A DNA stretch of 51,068 nt, taken from NCBI GenBank assembly GCA_900302705.1, contig OUUY01000119.1, positions 1 to 51,068 on the forward strand, read 5' to 3'. Positions 34,674-42,612 of the stretch are shown one piece after another. The position numbers and the translations under genes were made by a program. Position 1 is the first letter of the stretch; the number at the start of each line of letters is the position of its first letter. Under the pieces are notes generated by a model. It was given only the letters and a program-made list of their open reading frames with translations, ran no database searches and was not told where the DNA came from. The stretch comes from Candidatus Sulfobium mesophilum. GTDB lineage: Bacteria; Nitrospirota; Thermodesulfovibrionia; Thermodesulfovibrionales; UBA6898.

Positions 34674-35354
34674 TTGCGAAGATTAATATTCCCTGAGATA
34701 TTTGAGGGCAATGTAACTGCTTTTTTTACTGGGAAAGATCCCGGCGCCAATATCGATGAAATCGCAGGCATAGTTGGTATCGAAAGAGGAAATATCTTCC
34801 TGCCGATACAAAAGCACACCGAAAAGGTCATGCTACTTGAGTCATCCCGCGAGCCGATTATAGCTGATGCAGTTGTCACAAAAGAGAGAGGCGTCCTGAT
34901 CGGTGTCCGGGTGGCCGACTGTGTGCCTGTTCTGATCTATGAAAAAGAAAGGGGCATTATAGGCGCGGTCCATGCGGGGTGGAGGGGAACTGCAGCCGGC
35001 ATTTTGAAAAAAACGATTATGATGATCATGGAAAGATATATCGTCGGACCTAAAGTTTTTTATGTCGCTATCGGGCCCAGTATAAAGGGCTGCAGTTATG
35101 AGGTAGATTACGAGGTCAGTGAGGCGGTTATAAAGGCCACTGGTGAAGGTGATTATTATTCCTGCAAGGGAGAAGAATATTTTCTTGATCTTCCATCGGC
35201 CAATAAATATCAGACATTATCCCTCGGCGTTCCTGAAGAAAACATCTGGATTTCGGATGAATGCACATACTGCAACCCTGATAAGTTTTATTCCTACCGT
35301 TACGCTCGCGGCTCTACAGGGAGGCAGGCCGCATTCATCGGGAAACTTGGATGA
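34674..35354 (+). CDS. pgeF: PgeF/YfiH family purine nucleoside phosphorylase-like protein
   Basis: 226 residues. The three zinc ligands are visible: His in LPIQKHTEKV, Cys in VRVADCVPVL and His in GAVHAGWRGTA. GPSIKGCSYEVDYEV and YSYRYARGSTGRQAAFIG are the other signatures. Proteins of this family (YfiH, YlmD, LACC1) act on purine nucleosides and in E. coli also edit peptidoglycan precursors. TTG start at 34674, 3 bp after nnr. It ends the co-directional run; a 440-bp gene-poor gap follows. Confidence 0.92.
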   Translation: MRRLIFPEIFEGNVTAFFTGKDPGANIDEIAGIVGIERGNIFLPIQKHTEKVMLLESSREPIIADAVVTKERGVLIGVRVADCVPVLIYEKERGIIGAVHAGWRGTAAGILKKTIMMIMERYIVGPKVFYVAIGPSIKGCSYEVDYEVSEAVIKATGEGDYYSCKGEEYFLDLPSANKYQTLSLGVPEENIWISDECTYCNPDKFYSYRYARGSTGRQAAFIGKLG

Positions 35355-35470
35355 AAAGAATTCACGATCGCGCTGATCAGGCGTCCCAGTCCATCAAAAG
35401 CATAATTTTTTTTGCTGAGACATGCTCCAAAAAACTTTATTTATAATGTCGCAATTTGCAGCTCAAGAAT

Positions 35471-35575
35471 ATGGAACTTAGTCCTGAAAATATAAGCCTT
35501 TCAAGCTTAGTATCCACTTACAAAGGTGGCGCAGATAAAGTTTTTTTCCGCACGTCTCAGCATTCCTGTGATTGA
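35471..35575 (+). CDS. Possible 34-residue ORF or gene remnant
   Basis: Starts MELSPENISLSSLVSTYK and ends FFRTSQHSCD. TATAAT at 35442-35447 lies upstream, but there is no Shine-Dalgarno. I do not recognise it. The surrounding gap 35355-35785 otherwise holds a family A repeat and the ileS promoter. Confidence 0.25.
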   Translation: MELSPENISLSSLVSTYKGGADKVFFRTSQHSCD

Positions 35576-35609
35576 TTTTGGCTCCTCAAATCCATTGTCA
35601 AATTTGTGG

Positions 35610-35692
35610 GAGATGCATTCAAGCGGATTCAGCGGCGCGTATTGCCTGCCGCAGGCGGGCGCGCCGGTGACTCAGAGCGGAGCGAGAATGAT
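35610..35692 (+). repeat. Family A dispersed hairpin repeat, + orientation
   Basis: GAGATGCATTC-AGCGG-TTCAGCGGCGCGTATTGC flanks, shared with the reverse-oriented copy at 41605-41689, enclose a hairpin (GCCTG, ccg, CAGGC) and then GCGCCGGTG and GAGCGGAGCGAGAATGA. GGCGCG and CGCGCC also pair around the hairpin. About 83 bp. Confidence 0.7.
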
Positions 35693-35757
35693 GAGAGAAT
35701 GCGTCTCAGCACAAATGATGACTTTATCGATGGTGAATTGGGGTTCGTAGCGTTAAC

Positions 35758-35787
35758 TTGACATCGATTCTTTTATAGTGGTAATTT
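35758..35787 (+). promoter_or_regulatory. ileS promoter, leaderless configuration
   Basis: TTGACA (35758-35763), an 18-bp spacer and TAATTT (35782-35787), then seven bases (gtacgct) and the ATG at 35795. The expected +1 is at or one base before the ATG. No Shine-Dalgarno exists between the promoter and start. Confidence 0.5.
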
Positions 35788-35794
35788 GTACGCT

Positions 35795-38599
35795 ATGGCT
35801 AAAGATTATAAGGAGACACTTAACCTTCCACAGACTGATTTCCCGATGAAGGCGAACCTCTCGCAGAGGGAGCCGGAGATGCTGAAATATTGGGATGAGA
35901 AGAAGATCTACGACCAGATGCAGGAGAGCAACAAAAAAAAGTCCGATAAAAAATACATCCTCCATGACGGCCCTCCTTACGCAAACGGCCATATCCATAT
36001 GGGCCATGCCCTGAACAAAATACTTAAGGATATTATCGTCAAATATAATTCGATGAAAGGTCTTTACGCCCCTTATGTGCCGGGGTGGGATTGTCACGGA
36101 CTTCCGATAGAACTGCAGGTCGACAAGAACCTGGGCGAAAAAAAAGACAAGATAGATATTCTAGAAAAAAGGAAGCTTTGCCGTGAATACGCGTCTAAGT
36201 TTGTAGATATCCAGCGGGAGGAATTCAAAAGGCTCGGCGTATTTGGGGACTGGGACAAGCCATATCTTACTATGACTTATGATTATGAAAGCTCTATAGT
36301 GAGGGAGTTTTATAAATTCGTAAAGGGCAAATCCGTTTATAAAGGTAAAAAGCCTGTACATTGGTGCCCCTCCTGTGTTACCGCACTGGCGGAAGCTGAG
36401 GTCGAGTATGCCGATAAAGAATCGCCCTCAGTGTATGTCAAGTTCGGGATCGACGAAGAGAACATCTCCAGGTATCTTCCCTCTCTGAGAGGGAAGAAGG
36501 TATTTGTCATTATATGGACTACCACTCCTTGGACGCTCCCTGCCAACCTCGCTATTGCCTTCCATCCCGATTATGAGTATGCTGCTGTACCCCAAAACAA
36601 CGAAGTATATATTGTCGCCGAAGGCAGGATAGAGGCGCTTAGGGAAAAAATTGGCATCGGTGCTGAGGTTATTGCCAGGGTGCCGGGAAAAGAACTTGAA
36701 GGCATGCTTGCCGATCATCCTTTCATCGAGAGGAAATCTAAGGCTGTCCTGGCTGAGTTTGTCTCTCTGGACGACGGGACAGGTGTGGTCCATATTGCGC
36801 CCGGCCATGGCGAAGATGACTACGAAGTCGGACTGAAATACGGTCTTGATATTTATGCGCCTGTCGATGACAGGGGAAAGTTTACGAAGCAGGCGGGAGA
36901 GCTGGAAGGCCAGTTTGTCTTTAAGGCTAATGCCTCAATAATAGAGATACTCAAGGACAAGAAAGCCCTCATCAGTGAAGAAAAAATAACACATTCCTAT
37001 CCGCACTGCTGGAGATGCAAAAAGCCCGTCATATTCCGAGCTACCGAGCAATGGTTCATTTCGGTTGAGTTCAATGATCTGAGGAAGAGATGTCTGAGTG
37101 AAATAGACAAAGTGACGTGGGTGCCTAAATGGGGCAGGGAGAGGATTTACGGGATGTTACTCAACAGGCCTGATTGGTGTGTTTCGAGGCAGAGGAGTTG
37201 GGGCGTGCCTATCACCATGCTGCGCTGTGAAGGGTGCGACGGCTTTATTGAAGAAGAAGATATTCTTGACGGCATCACAGCCCTTGTGGAAATGCACGGC
37301 GCCGATATATGGTTTACAAAAAACGCTGCTGATTTTATGCCGCAGGGTTATGTCTGCGGGAAATGCGGCGGGAAGGATTTCAAAAAGGAGATGGACATCC
37401 TCGACGTATGGTTTGACTCCGGCGTCAGCCATGCGGCAGTGGTCGAAAGAGACGAGAGGCTCTCCTGGCCGGCGGATATGTACCTTGAGGGAAGCGACCA
37501 GCACAGGGGATGGTTTCAGAGTTCGCTTCTTGCTTCTGTTGGTGCGCGCGGCAATGCGCCTTACCGCGCCGTCCTGACCCACGGGTTTGTCGTCGATGGT
37601 TCAGGCAAAAAGATGTCGAAATCGCTTGGCAACGTAATCGCGCCGCAGGAAATCATTAAGGGTTTCGGGGCCGAAATATTGCGCATATGGGTGTCTGCAG
37701 AGGACTATAAAGACGATATCAGGATTTCCAAGGAGATACTGAACAGGCTGACAGAGGCATACAGGAAGATCAGAAACACCTGCAGGTTCCTTTTGGGAAA
37801 CCTCCATGATTTTGATCATGGGGATTACAGCGGCGATCTCCAGGATATAGATAAGTGGGCAATGAGCAGGCTTCAGAATCTTACTGCAAAAGTAACCGGT
37901 GCATACGAGAACTTCGATTTCCATGAGGTTTTCCATGCAATTCATAATTTCTGCGTTGTAGATATGAGTTCCTTCTATCTTGACGTTCTTAAGGACCGAC
38001 TCTATACAGCAAAGGCCGATTCGCCTGAACGAAGGGCGAGCCAATGGGTCTTAAACGAGATACTATCTTCGCTGATAAAAATTATGGCCCCGGTCCTTTC
38101 ATTTACTGCTGAAGAGGTCTGGGGATATATAAAAAATGAAAAATCAAAGGCGAAACGTGATAAGGCAGAATCCGTATTTCTTTCCAACTTCCCAATTGTG
38201 AAAGAGGAATTTCTTGACAATAAGCTGGAAGAAAAATGGAAAGACCTGCTTGACCTTCGAAACGAGATCAATAAGGCCCTTGAGATTAAACGTGCCGAAA
38301 AATTTATAGGCAACCCGCTTGAAGCAAATGTGAAAATATACCTTCCTGAAAAATACAAGGGTCTGATCATTTCCTACATGGAGTTTCTTCCCGCATTATT
38401 TCTTGTCTCGGCAGTTGAAATCAGCAGTGACAAATTATCAGGCGCCTACGAAAGCCCAAACATCGAGGGTCTGCAGGTGCTGGTTGAGCGGGCGCCTGGA
38501 GAAAAATGCCAGAGGTGCTGGAACTGGTCCATGAAGGTTGGCACCTTTTCGGATGAGCCGCAGCTTTGCGAGCGGTGTTATCCTGTTGTGAAGAGGTAA
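35795..38599 (+). CDS. ileS: Isoleucyl-tRNA synthetase
   Basis: 934 residues. Class I synthetase: PPYANGHIHMGHAL (HIGH box near 66-71), a full CP1 editing domain (TTTPWTLPANLA, HIAPGHGEDDYEVG), KKMSKSLGN near 605, an anticodon-binding domain and the C-terminal zinc finger (CQRCWN and CERC). The start chosen is the ATG at 35795; an in-frame TTG at 35786 would lie within the -10. It stands alone, with repeat-rich gaps on both sides. Confidence 0.97.
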   Translation: MAKDYKETLNLPQTDFPMKANLSQREPEMLKYWDEKKIYDQMQESNKKKSDKKYILHDGPPYANGHIHMGHALNKILKDIIVKYNSMKGLYAPYVPGWDCHGLPIELQVDKNLGEKKDKIDILEKRKLCREYASKFVDIQREEFKRLGVFGDWDKPYLTMTYDYESSIVREFYKFVKGKSVYKGKKPVHWCPSCVTALAEAEVEYADKESPSVYVKFGIDEENISRYLPSLRGKKVFVIIWTTTPWTLPANLAIAFHPDYEYAAVPQNNEVYIVAEGRIEALREKIGIGAEVIARVPGKELEGMLADHPFIERKSKAVLAEFVSLDDGTGVVHIAPGHGEDDYEVGLKYGLDIYAPVDDRGKFTKQAGELEGQFVFKANASIIEILKDKKALISEEKITHSYPHCWRCKKPVIFRATEQWFISVEFNDLRKRCLSEIDKVTWVPKWGRERIYGMLLNRPDWCVSRQRSWGVPITMLRCEGCDGFIEEEDILDGITALVEMHGADIWFTKNAADFMPQGYVCGKCGGKDFKKEMDILDVWFDSGVSHAAVVERDERLSWPADMYLEGSDQHRGWFQSSLLASVGARGNAPYRAVLTHGFVVDGSGKKMSKSLGNVIAPQEIIKGFGAEILRIWVSAEDYKDDIRISKEILNRLTEAYRKIRNTCRFLLGNLHDFDHGDYSGDLQDIDKWAMSRLQNLTAKVTGAYENFDFHEVFHAIHNFCVVDMSSFYLDVLKDRLYTAKADSPERRASQWVLNEILSSLIKIMAPVLSFTAEEVWGYIKNEKSKAKRDKAESVFLSNFPIVKEEFLDNKLEEKWKDLLDLRNEINKALEIKRAEKFIGNPLEANVKIYLPEKYKGLIISYMEFLPALFLVSAVEISSDKLSGAYESPNIEGLQVLVERAPGEKCQRCWNWSMKVGTFSDEPQLCERCYPVVKR

Positions 38600-38620
38600 T
38601 TCTCTCTTTTTTGAGTTGTC

Positions 38621-38639
38621 ATTCCGGCTCGTCCGGAAT
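38621..38639. repeat. Single-arm hairpin repeat (family C half copy)
   Basis: ATTCCGG, ctcgt, CCGGAAT: a perfect 7-bp stem with a 5-nt loop, 21 bp past the ileS stop. Preceded by GTC; it resembles one arm of the element at 44186-44261. The hairpin is followed by a C/T-rich stretch and might also aid ileS termination. Confidence 0.55.
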
Positions 38640-38674
38640 CTTTCTTCTAATCTAACGCAGAGTTCCACGGACAT

Positions 38675-38700
38675 ACCCGTGGGTATCTATGGGTTTTTTT
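38675..38700 (+). terminator. Candidate rho-independent terminator downstream of ileS
   Basis: ACCCGTG (38675-38681) pairs with TATGGGT (38688-38694) across a 6-nt loop, with two wobble pairs, and is directly followed by a run of T to 38700. A competing stem (CCACGG / CCGTGG, 38665-38682) overlaps it. Confidence 0.4.
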
Positions 38701-38781
38701 GGATGACATAAACCCCAGCATTCATCATCGCCCGGTCTATCCTTGGTAATGCCAAATCATTTTCACGGCATTATTGTTCCC

Positions 38782-38860
38782 GTAGGGGCGGCCCGTGTGG
38801 CCGCCCTGAAACATGTGAGAGACAACCGGAAACGGGGCGACCACATAGGGTTGCCCCTAC
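38782..38860. repeat. Inverted-repeat element with GTAGGGGC termini (family B)
   Basis: The left arm (38782-38806) and right arm (38835-38860) are near-perfect inverted copies: GTAGGGGC then GGCCC in the left arm, and GCCCCTAC at the right end, with one indel and about four mismatches over 25-26 bp. The left arm also folds on itself (GGGCGGCC, cgtgt, GGCCGCCC). The 28-bp centre is not similar. Similar GTAGGGGCG hairpins are widespread in Nitrospirota and other genomes. No transposase is present. Confidence 0.75.
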
Positions 38861-38971
38861 GTTGGGGAATATTGTTGAATGATTTAAACGATGACAACAA
38901 ATGAATATATGAGGAGCATAAAACGATCACAATCTTTCGCGTAGGCATCGAAGAGATGTCTACAGATAACC

Positions 38972-39685
38972 CTACTTCTTCGGCTTCAGCGTCCTTAATC
39001 TCGCGATGTCTTCCTGATAACCGTAAATGTGAGCTCCTGCGCTGTAAACAAACATGGGACCGTTTTTCAGACCAGCTTCCCCGGCCACATACTGTTTAAG
39101 CAGTTCAATCCCGCCGAGATTGGTCGGAAAGCCAGCCCATAAATCCCAGGAACGAAAGTAGCAGGTTACGGTTAAAGCCAGGTCATTTCCTGCAGGTATC
39201 GCTTTGAAATCCAGCAAGCGGAGACAGGGAGGATCGAGCTTTCCGTCGTTTCCGATGCATATGTCATGGTCCTCAGGAGATCCGATCTCAACTATTGCCT
39301 GGTTTGTCAGAGGGGTCTCCTTAAGCATCTGCATTACCCGTTCGAGCTGCGTACCGCCTTTGGGCATCGGCTGGTGTATCCTGCTTGCATACTTATATGT
39401 CTCGTTTTCAGCCAACTGGGGGTCCATCAAATAGTTTGCAAAATAATCTTCGATATACTCTTTAGTCGTCGGCGCAGGGATTGTCGAACCAGGAGGCATG
39501 ACGGGGATCATATCCTCGCCGGGATGTTCGATAAAGACGGCTATGCCGGAATACTGCAGACGGTACTGCTCCTTTTCAAATGACCCCTTCTGTATTTTTT
39601 GCTCGTAGGAATTGTCGAATATATTGTAAATAAGCTGAAACCATGCATCTGATATCGTCTTTGCATTCAAGAAAAAAGGGAGCAT
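38972..39685 (-). CDS. Thymidylate synthase homologue, archaeal-type
   Basis: 237 residues. The C-terminal half keeps the thymidylate synthase core: PPCLRLLDF with the nucleophile Cys 154, FRSWDLWAGFPTNLGGIELL with Arg 178, Asp 181 and Asn 189, and SAGAHIYGYQ with His 219 and Tyr 221. The His after the catalytic Cys (PCH in E. coli ThyA) is Leu here, as in the archaeal-type family. The N-terminal part is different from E. coli ThyA. It could methylate dUMP, or act like the dCMP/dUMP hydroxymethylases of this fold. ATG with AGGAG six bases upstream. Isolated on the minus strand between repeat-bearing gaps, suggesting gain by transfer. Family fairly sure; substrate and C1 donor not. Confidence 0.78.
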   Translation of the reverse strand: MLPFFLNAKTISDAWFQLIYNIFDNSYEQKIQKGSFEKEQYRLQYSGIAVFIEHPGEDMIPVMPPGSTIPAPTTKEYIEDYFANYLMDPQLAENETYKYASRIHQPMPKGGTQLERVMQMLKETPLTNQAIVEIGSPEDHDICIGNDGKLDPPCLRLLDFKAIPAGNDLALTVTCYFRSWDLWAGFPTNLGGIELLKQYVAGEAGLKNGPMFVYSAGAHIYGYQEDIARLRTLKPKK

Positions 39686-39812
39686 AGCGTTCTCCTAAAT
39701 TTTTGGGTATTTTAACATCCTATTGCCGCACATGAAAAGTGAAAAGGACGGCGGCTTCCACATGTGTATGTTCGCAAAAATTTATGTGATATAGTAGGTG
39801 TATGGGTCAGGT

Positions 39813-40364
39813 ATGAACATAACGGACGTGGCAGGAAATTTTCTTATCGCAGTGCCGCAGCTGGATGACCCGAACTTCAAACGGTCAGTCATTCTGCTTT
39901 GTGAACACACGAAAGACGGAGCTTTCGGACTTATTATCAACAAAATCCTTATGAATAGCTTTAAGCCGCTTCTGTCCGCTTTTGATCTGGAAAAGTCCAG
40001 TGTTGATCTTCCCATATATTATGGCGGGCCGGTCAAGCCTGAGCAGGGATATGTCATCTATTCTCCTTATGACAAAAAATATGGAGCGATCAGGGTAACA
40101 GAGTCCCTCGCCGTTACAGCCTCCAAAGATATATTGCATGATATAGCGAAAGGCAAAGGGCCGGATCGGTACATGCTGGCACTGGGTTTTTCGGGTTGGG
40201 CGCCCGAGCAGCTCGAAGAAGAATTGATGGCGGATAGCTGGCTTGTAGCCCCTATTAATCATGACATCGTTTTCAGAATGCCCCCTGCAGACAGATGGAG
40301 GGAAGCGGCTGCACTTATAGGAGTTGATTTCGAAAGGTTCTTTTTTTCAAGCGGCAGCGCCTGA
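39813..40364 (+). CDS. YqgE/AlgH family protein
   Basis: 183 residues. DVAGNFLIAVPQLDDPNFKRSVILLCEHTKDGAFGLIINK and the IYYGGPVKPEQGYVIYS and LGFSGWAPEQLEEEL blocks define the family. The fold is known; function is not (an early link to alginate regulation does not hold generally). I start at ATG 39813, because the GTG at 39798 would lie 2 nt from the TATAGT (39790-39795). It converges with hemW with 21 bp between stops. Confidence 0.9.
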   Translation: MNITDVAGNFLIAVPQLDDPNFKRSVILLCEHTKDGAFGLIINKILMNSFKPLLSAFDLEKSSVDLPIYYGGPVKPEQGYVIYSPYDKKYGAIRVTESLAVTASKDILHDIAKGKGPDRYMLALGFSGWAPEQLEEELMADSWLVAPINHDIVFRMPPADRWREAAALIGVDFERFFFSSGSA

Positions 40365-40385
40365 TGTTTGCTGTCAGTCCTGCTG

Positions 40386-41510
40386 TCACAGATGCAGCCG
40401 TTCGAAGATTGCCACTATAACTGAGTTCGAAATCAGGACTCCTTTTCCTGTGAGCCTCAGCCTGTCTGCGGATATGCCAAGATGTCCATTTTTGATCAGG
40501 TCTTCCACGGCATCTTCAATGCCGGTTGCTGCTATCTTATCGTGTTTAAGATCGATCCCCTCTCCCTTTCTAAGACCAAGGAAAATGAATTCTTTGAGTT
40601 CCTCATCAGGCGAGATCTCTGTCACTTCGGCAATTGGAGACAGGCCCCTCTGAAGGAGATTTACATACGATTCGACATCGCACGTATTTTTTGTACGACG
40701 GCCCCCGAGAAATGAATGTGCCCCAGTCCCTACAGCGATATATTCGCCCCTGTTCCAATAATTCATATTGTGCGCGCATAGGCAGCCGGGGCGGGCAAAG
40801 TTCGATATTTCATACTGTTTATATCCAGCTGAAGAGAAACTATCAATGGCATTATCATACATGGCAAGAATAAGATCCTCCGAAGGCAATTCGATTTCGC
40901 CAGACTTCATCAGATCAAATAGCCGGGTATTTTTTTCAGGAGTGAGCTCGTATGAAGAAATATGAGGAGGACCGAGGTCCAAAGTCCCTTTAAGGGTTTC
41001 CCGCCAGGTCTCAGGCGTCTGCCCGGGGATGCCGTACATCAGGTCAATGGAAAAATTCCTGATCCCCGCCCGGCTAATCAGCTCAACCGCATGAAGCGCA
41101 TCAGTTGCATCATGCATACGCCCCAATGTTTTAAGTTCCTCATCGTTAAGAGACTGCACCCCTATGCTTACTCTGTTAACACCAATGCAAAAAAGGGTCT
41201 CGATCTTTGACTTGCTTATGGTCCCCGGATTGGCTTCCATTGTTATCTCGGCAGAAGATGAAACAGCGAAAACATCTCTTATACATGAAAAGAGTTCCTT
41301 GAAAAAATCTTCCGGCATGACAGAGGGTGTGCCGCCGCCCAGATAGATGGTATCAAGCCCTCCGGCAAAATCCCTGTTAAGGCGAAGCTCAGCGCAGAGT
41401 GCCTCGGCATATTTCTTTACGAGCGCGGGATTATAGGGAACGGATGTGAAATCGCAGTAAATGCATTTCCTGATACAAAAAGGAATATGAATATATAGCG
41501 CGTTGGCCAT
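40386..41510 (-). CDS. hemW: Radical SAM heme chaperone HemW (HemN-like)
   Basis: 374 residues. YIHIPFCIRKCIYC contains CxxxCxxC (Cys 12, 16, 19) for the [4Fe-4S]/SAM site; the TIYLGGGTPS and SIGVQSLNDEELKTLGR blocks and a C-terminal HemN_C domain follow. It lacks the extra Cys of true HemN oxygen-independent oxidases, so heme insertion chaperone is preferred. The ATG at 41508-41510 has no ribosome site, but TAAAAT ends five bases before it. Confidence 0.93.
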   Translation of the reverse strand: MANALYIHIPFCIRKCIYCDFTSVPYNPALVKKYAEALCAELRLNRDFAGGLDTIYLGGGTPSVMPEDFFKELFSCIRDVFAVSSSAEITMEANPGTISKSKIETLFCIGVNRVSIGVQSLNDEELKTLGRMHDATDALHAVELISRAGIRNFSIDLMYGIPGQTPETWRETLKGTLDLGPPHISSYELTPEKNTRLFDLMKSGEIELPSEDLILAMYDNAIDSFSSAGYKQYEISNFARPGCLCAHNMNYWNRGEYIAVGTGAHSFLGGRRTKNTCDVESYVNLLQRGLSPIAEVTEISPDEELKEFIFLGLRKGEGIDLKHDKIAATGIEDAVEDLIKNGHLGISADRLRLTGKGVLISNSVIVAIFERLHL

Positions 41511-41515
41511 ATATT

Positions 41516-41521
41516 ATTTTA
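41516..41521 (-). promoter_or_regulatory. Candidate -10 of hemW, leaderless configuration
   Basis: On the minus strand TAAAAT, five bases (aatat), ATG. No convincing -35. The spacing places transcription start at the start codon. Confidence 0.38.
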
Positions 41522-41604
41522 ATCGAAATTGGCAGTTATGCGTAAAGCGGCTATTGGGTTCATTATTCGGAAAGCCGATATATTCGCGAAGACGGCATTC
41601 TTGC

Positions 41605-41689
41605 TCATTCTCGCTTCGCTCCGAGGCACCGGCGCATCACGAGAAGGGTGATGCAATACGCGCCGCTGAAGCCGCTCGAATGCATCTCC
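41605..41689 (-). repeat. Family A dispersed hairpin repeat, minus orientation
   Basis: Reverse complement of the 35610-35692 copy over the conserved flanks, but the central hairpin is different: GCATCAC, ccttctc, GTGATGC (minus strand) instead of GCCTG, ccg, CAGGC. It sits in the hemW-mazG gap. The flanks are about 80-90% identical by eye. Confidence 0.7.
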
Positions 41690-41727
41690 GCTCATCAAAT
41701 GACAGATTCCGGTCTTTGAACCCTTGT

Positions 41728-41756
41728 TTGACAATCGCAATCCCCGGACTTATGAT
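41728..41756 (+). promoter_or_regulatory. mazG promoter, near-leaderless
   Basis: TTGACA (41728-41733), a 17-bp spacer and TATGAT (41751-41756), then eight bases (aaaaacct) and the ATG at 41765. This is the best promoter match of the set and leaves about two nt of leader and no room for a Shine-Dalgarno. Confidence 0.65.
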
Positions 41757-41764
41757 AAAAACCT

Positions 41765-42526
41765 ATGGATTTGAGTGAACTAATATCAATAATGTCGGCG
41801 CTCCGTGGTGAAAACGGCTGCCCCTGGGACAAGGTCCAGACACGGGAATCCCTGAAACCCTTTATTGTGGAGGAGGCCTATGAGGTCCTTGAAGCCATCG
41901 ATGAAAAAAACACGGAGGCGATAAAGGAGGAACTCGGGGACCTCCTTTTTCAAATCGTTTTTCAGTGCCAGATAGCTAGGGAGAGGGGCGAGTTTGGGAT
42001 GCAGGATGTTCTTGAAAAGATCGCTGGGAAGATGATAGCGCGGCACCCCCATGTTTTCGGAGAAGCCTGTTACAAGACGGCTGAGGAAGTACTGGTCCAT
42101 TGGGAGGCGCAAAAGAAAAGAGAGGGCAAACAGAGAGAATCCATTCTTGACGGTGTTCCAAAAACATTGCCATCGCTTCTGCGTGCCCATAGACTCCAGG
42201 ACAGGGCCTCAAGAGTAGGATTCGATTGGGAGAAGATTGACGACGTGCTTCAGAAACTGGAAGAGGAGATGAAGGAGTTCAGAGAGGCTCTTAAGAAGAA
42301 AGGGCAGGATGAGATCGAAGACGAATTGGGCGACGTCTTCTTCTCTTTGGTGAACATTTCCCGTTTTGTCGGCGTGAATCCTGAGGATGCGCTTAGAAGG
42401 ACGATCAGCAAGTTCATTTCGAGGTTCCGTCACATAGAGATGGCAGCGGCCGATGCCGGAAAGACCCTTTCGGACATGACGCTTGCCGAGATGGATGCGC
42501 TGTGGGATGAGGCAAAGAAGAGATAA
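41765..42526 (+). CDS. mazG: Nucleoside triphosphate pyrophosphohydrolase MazG
   Basis: 253 residues with two MazG domains in tandem: NGCPWDKVQTRESLKPFIVEEAYEVLEAI (metal-binding Glu) and EELGDLLFQIVF in the first, and EEMKEFREAL, EIEDELGDVFFSLVN in the second. It hydrolyses NTPs, including damaged or alarmone-linked ones, to NMP and PPi. The start is an ATG with a near-consensus promoter just eight bases upstream. Confidence 0.95.
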   Translation: MDLSELISIMSALRGENGCPWDKVQTRESLKPFIVEEAYEVLEAIDEKNTEAIKEELGDLLFQIVFQCQIARERGEFGMQDVLEKIAGKMIARHPHVFGEACYKTAEEVLVHWEAQKKREGKQRESILDGVPKTLPSLLRAHRLQDRASRVGFDWEKIDDVLQKLEEEMKEFREALKKKGQDEIEDELGDVFFSLVNISRFVGVNPEDALRRTISKFISRFRHIEMAAADAGKTLSDMTLAEMDALWDEAKKR

Positions 42527-42556
42527 CATAAGTTTTCAGCATTCAGCGCGAAAAAT

Positions 42557-42598
42557 GCGATCTTTATGTTGATCGCCTAGAGCCGTCAGTTGATGGCT
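42557..42598. promoter_or_regulatory. Two inverted-repeat sites upstream of dinB
   Basis: A perfect stem GCGATC, tttatgtt, GATCGC (42557-42576) is followed by the near-palindrome AGCC-g-TCA-gt-TGA-t-GGCT (42581-42598; 7 of 9 pairs match), which ends 14 bp before the dinB ATG. One may be an SOS-type operator, but neither fits the E. coli LexA box. Confidence 0.35.
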
Positions 42599-42612
42599 GT
42601 TTGCTGATCCTA

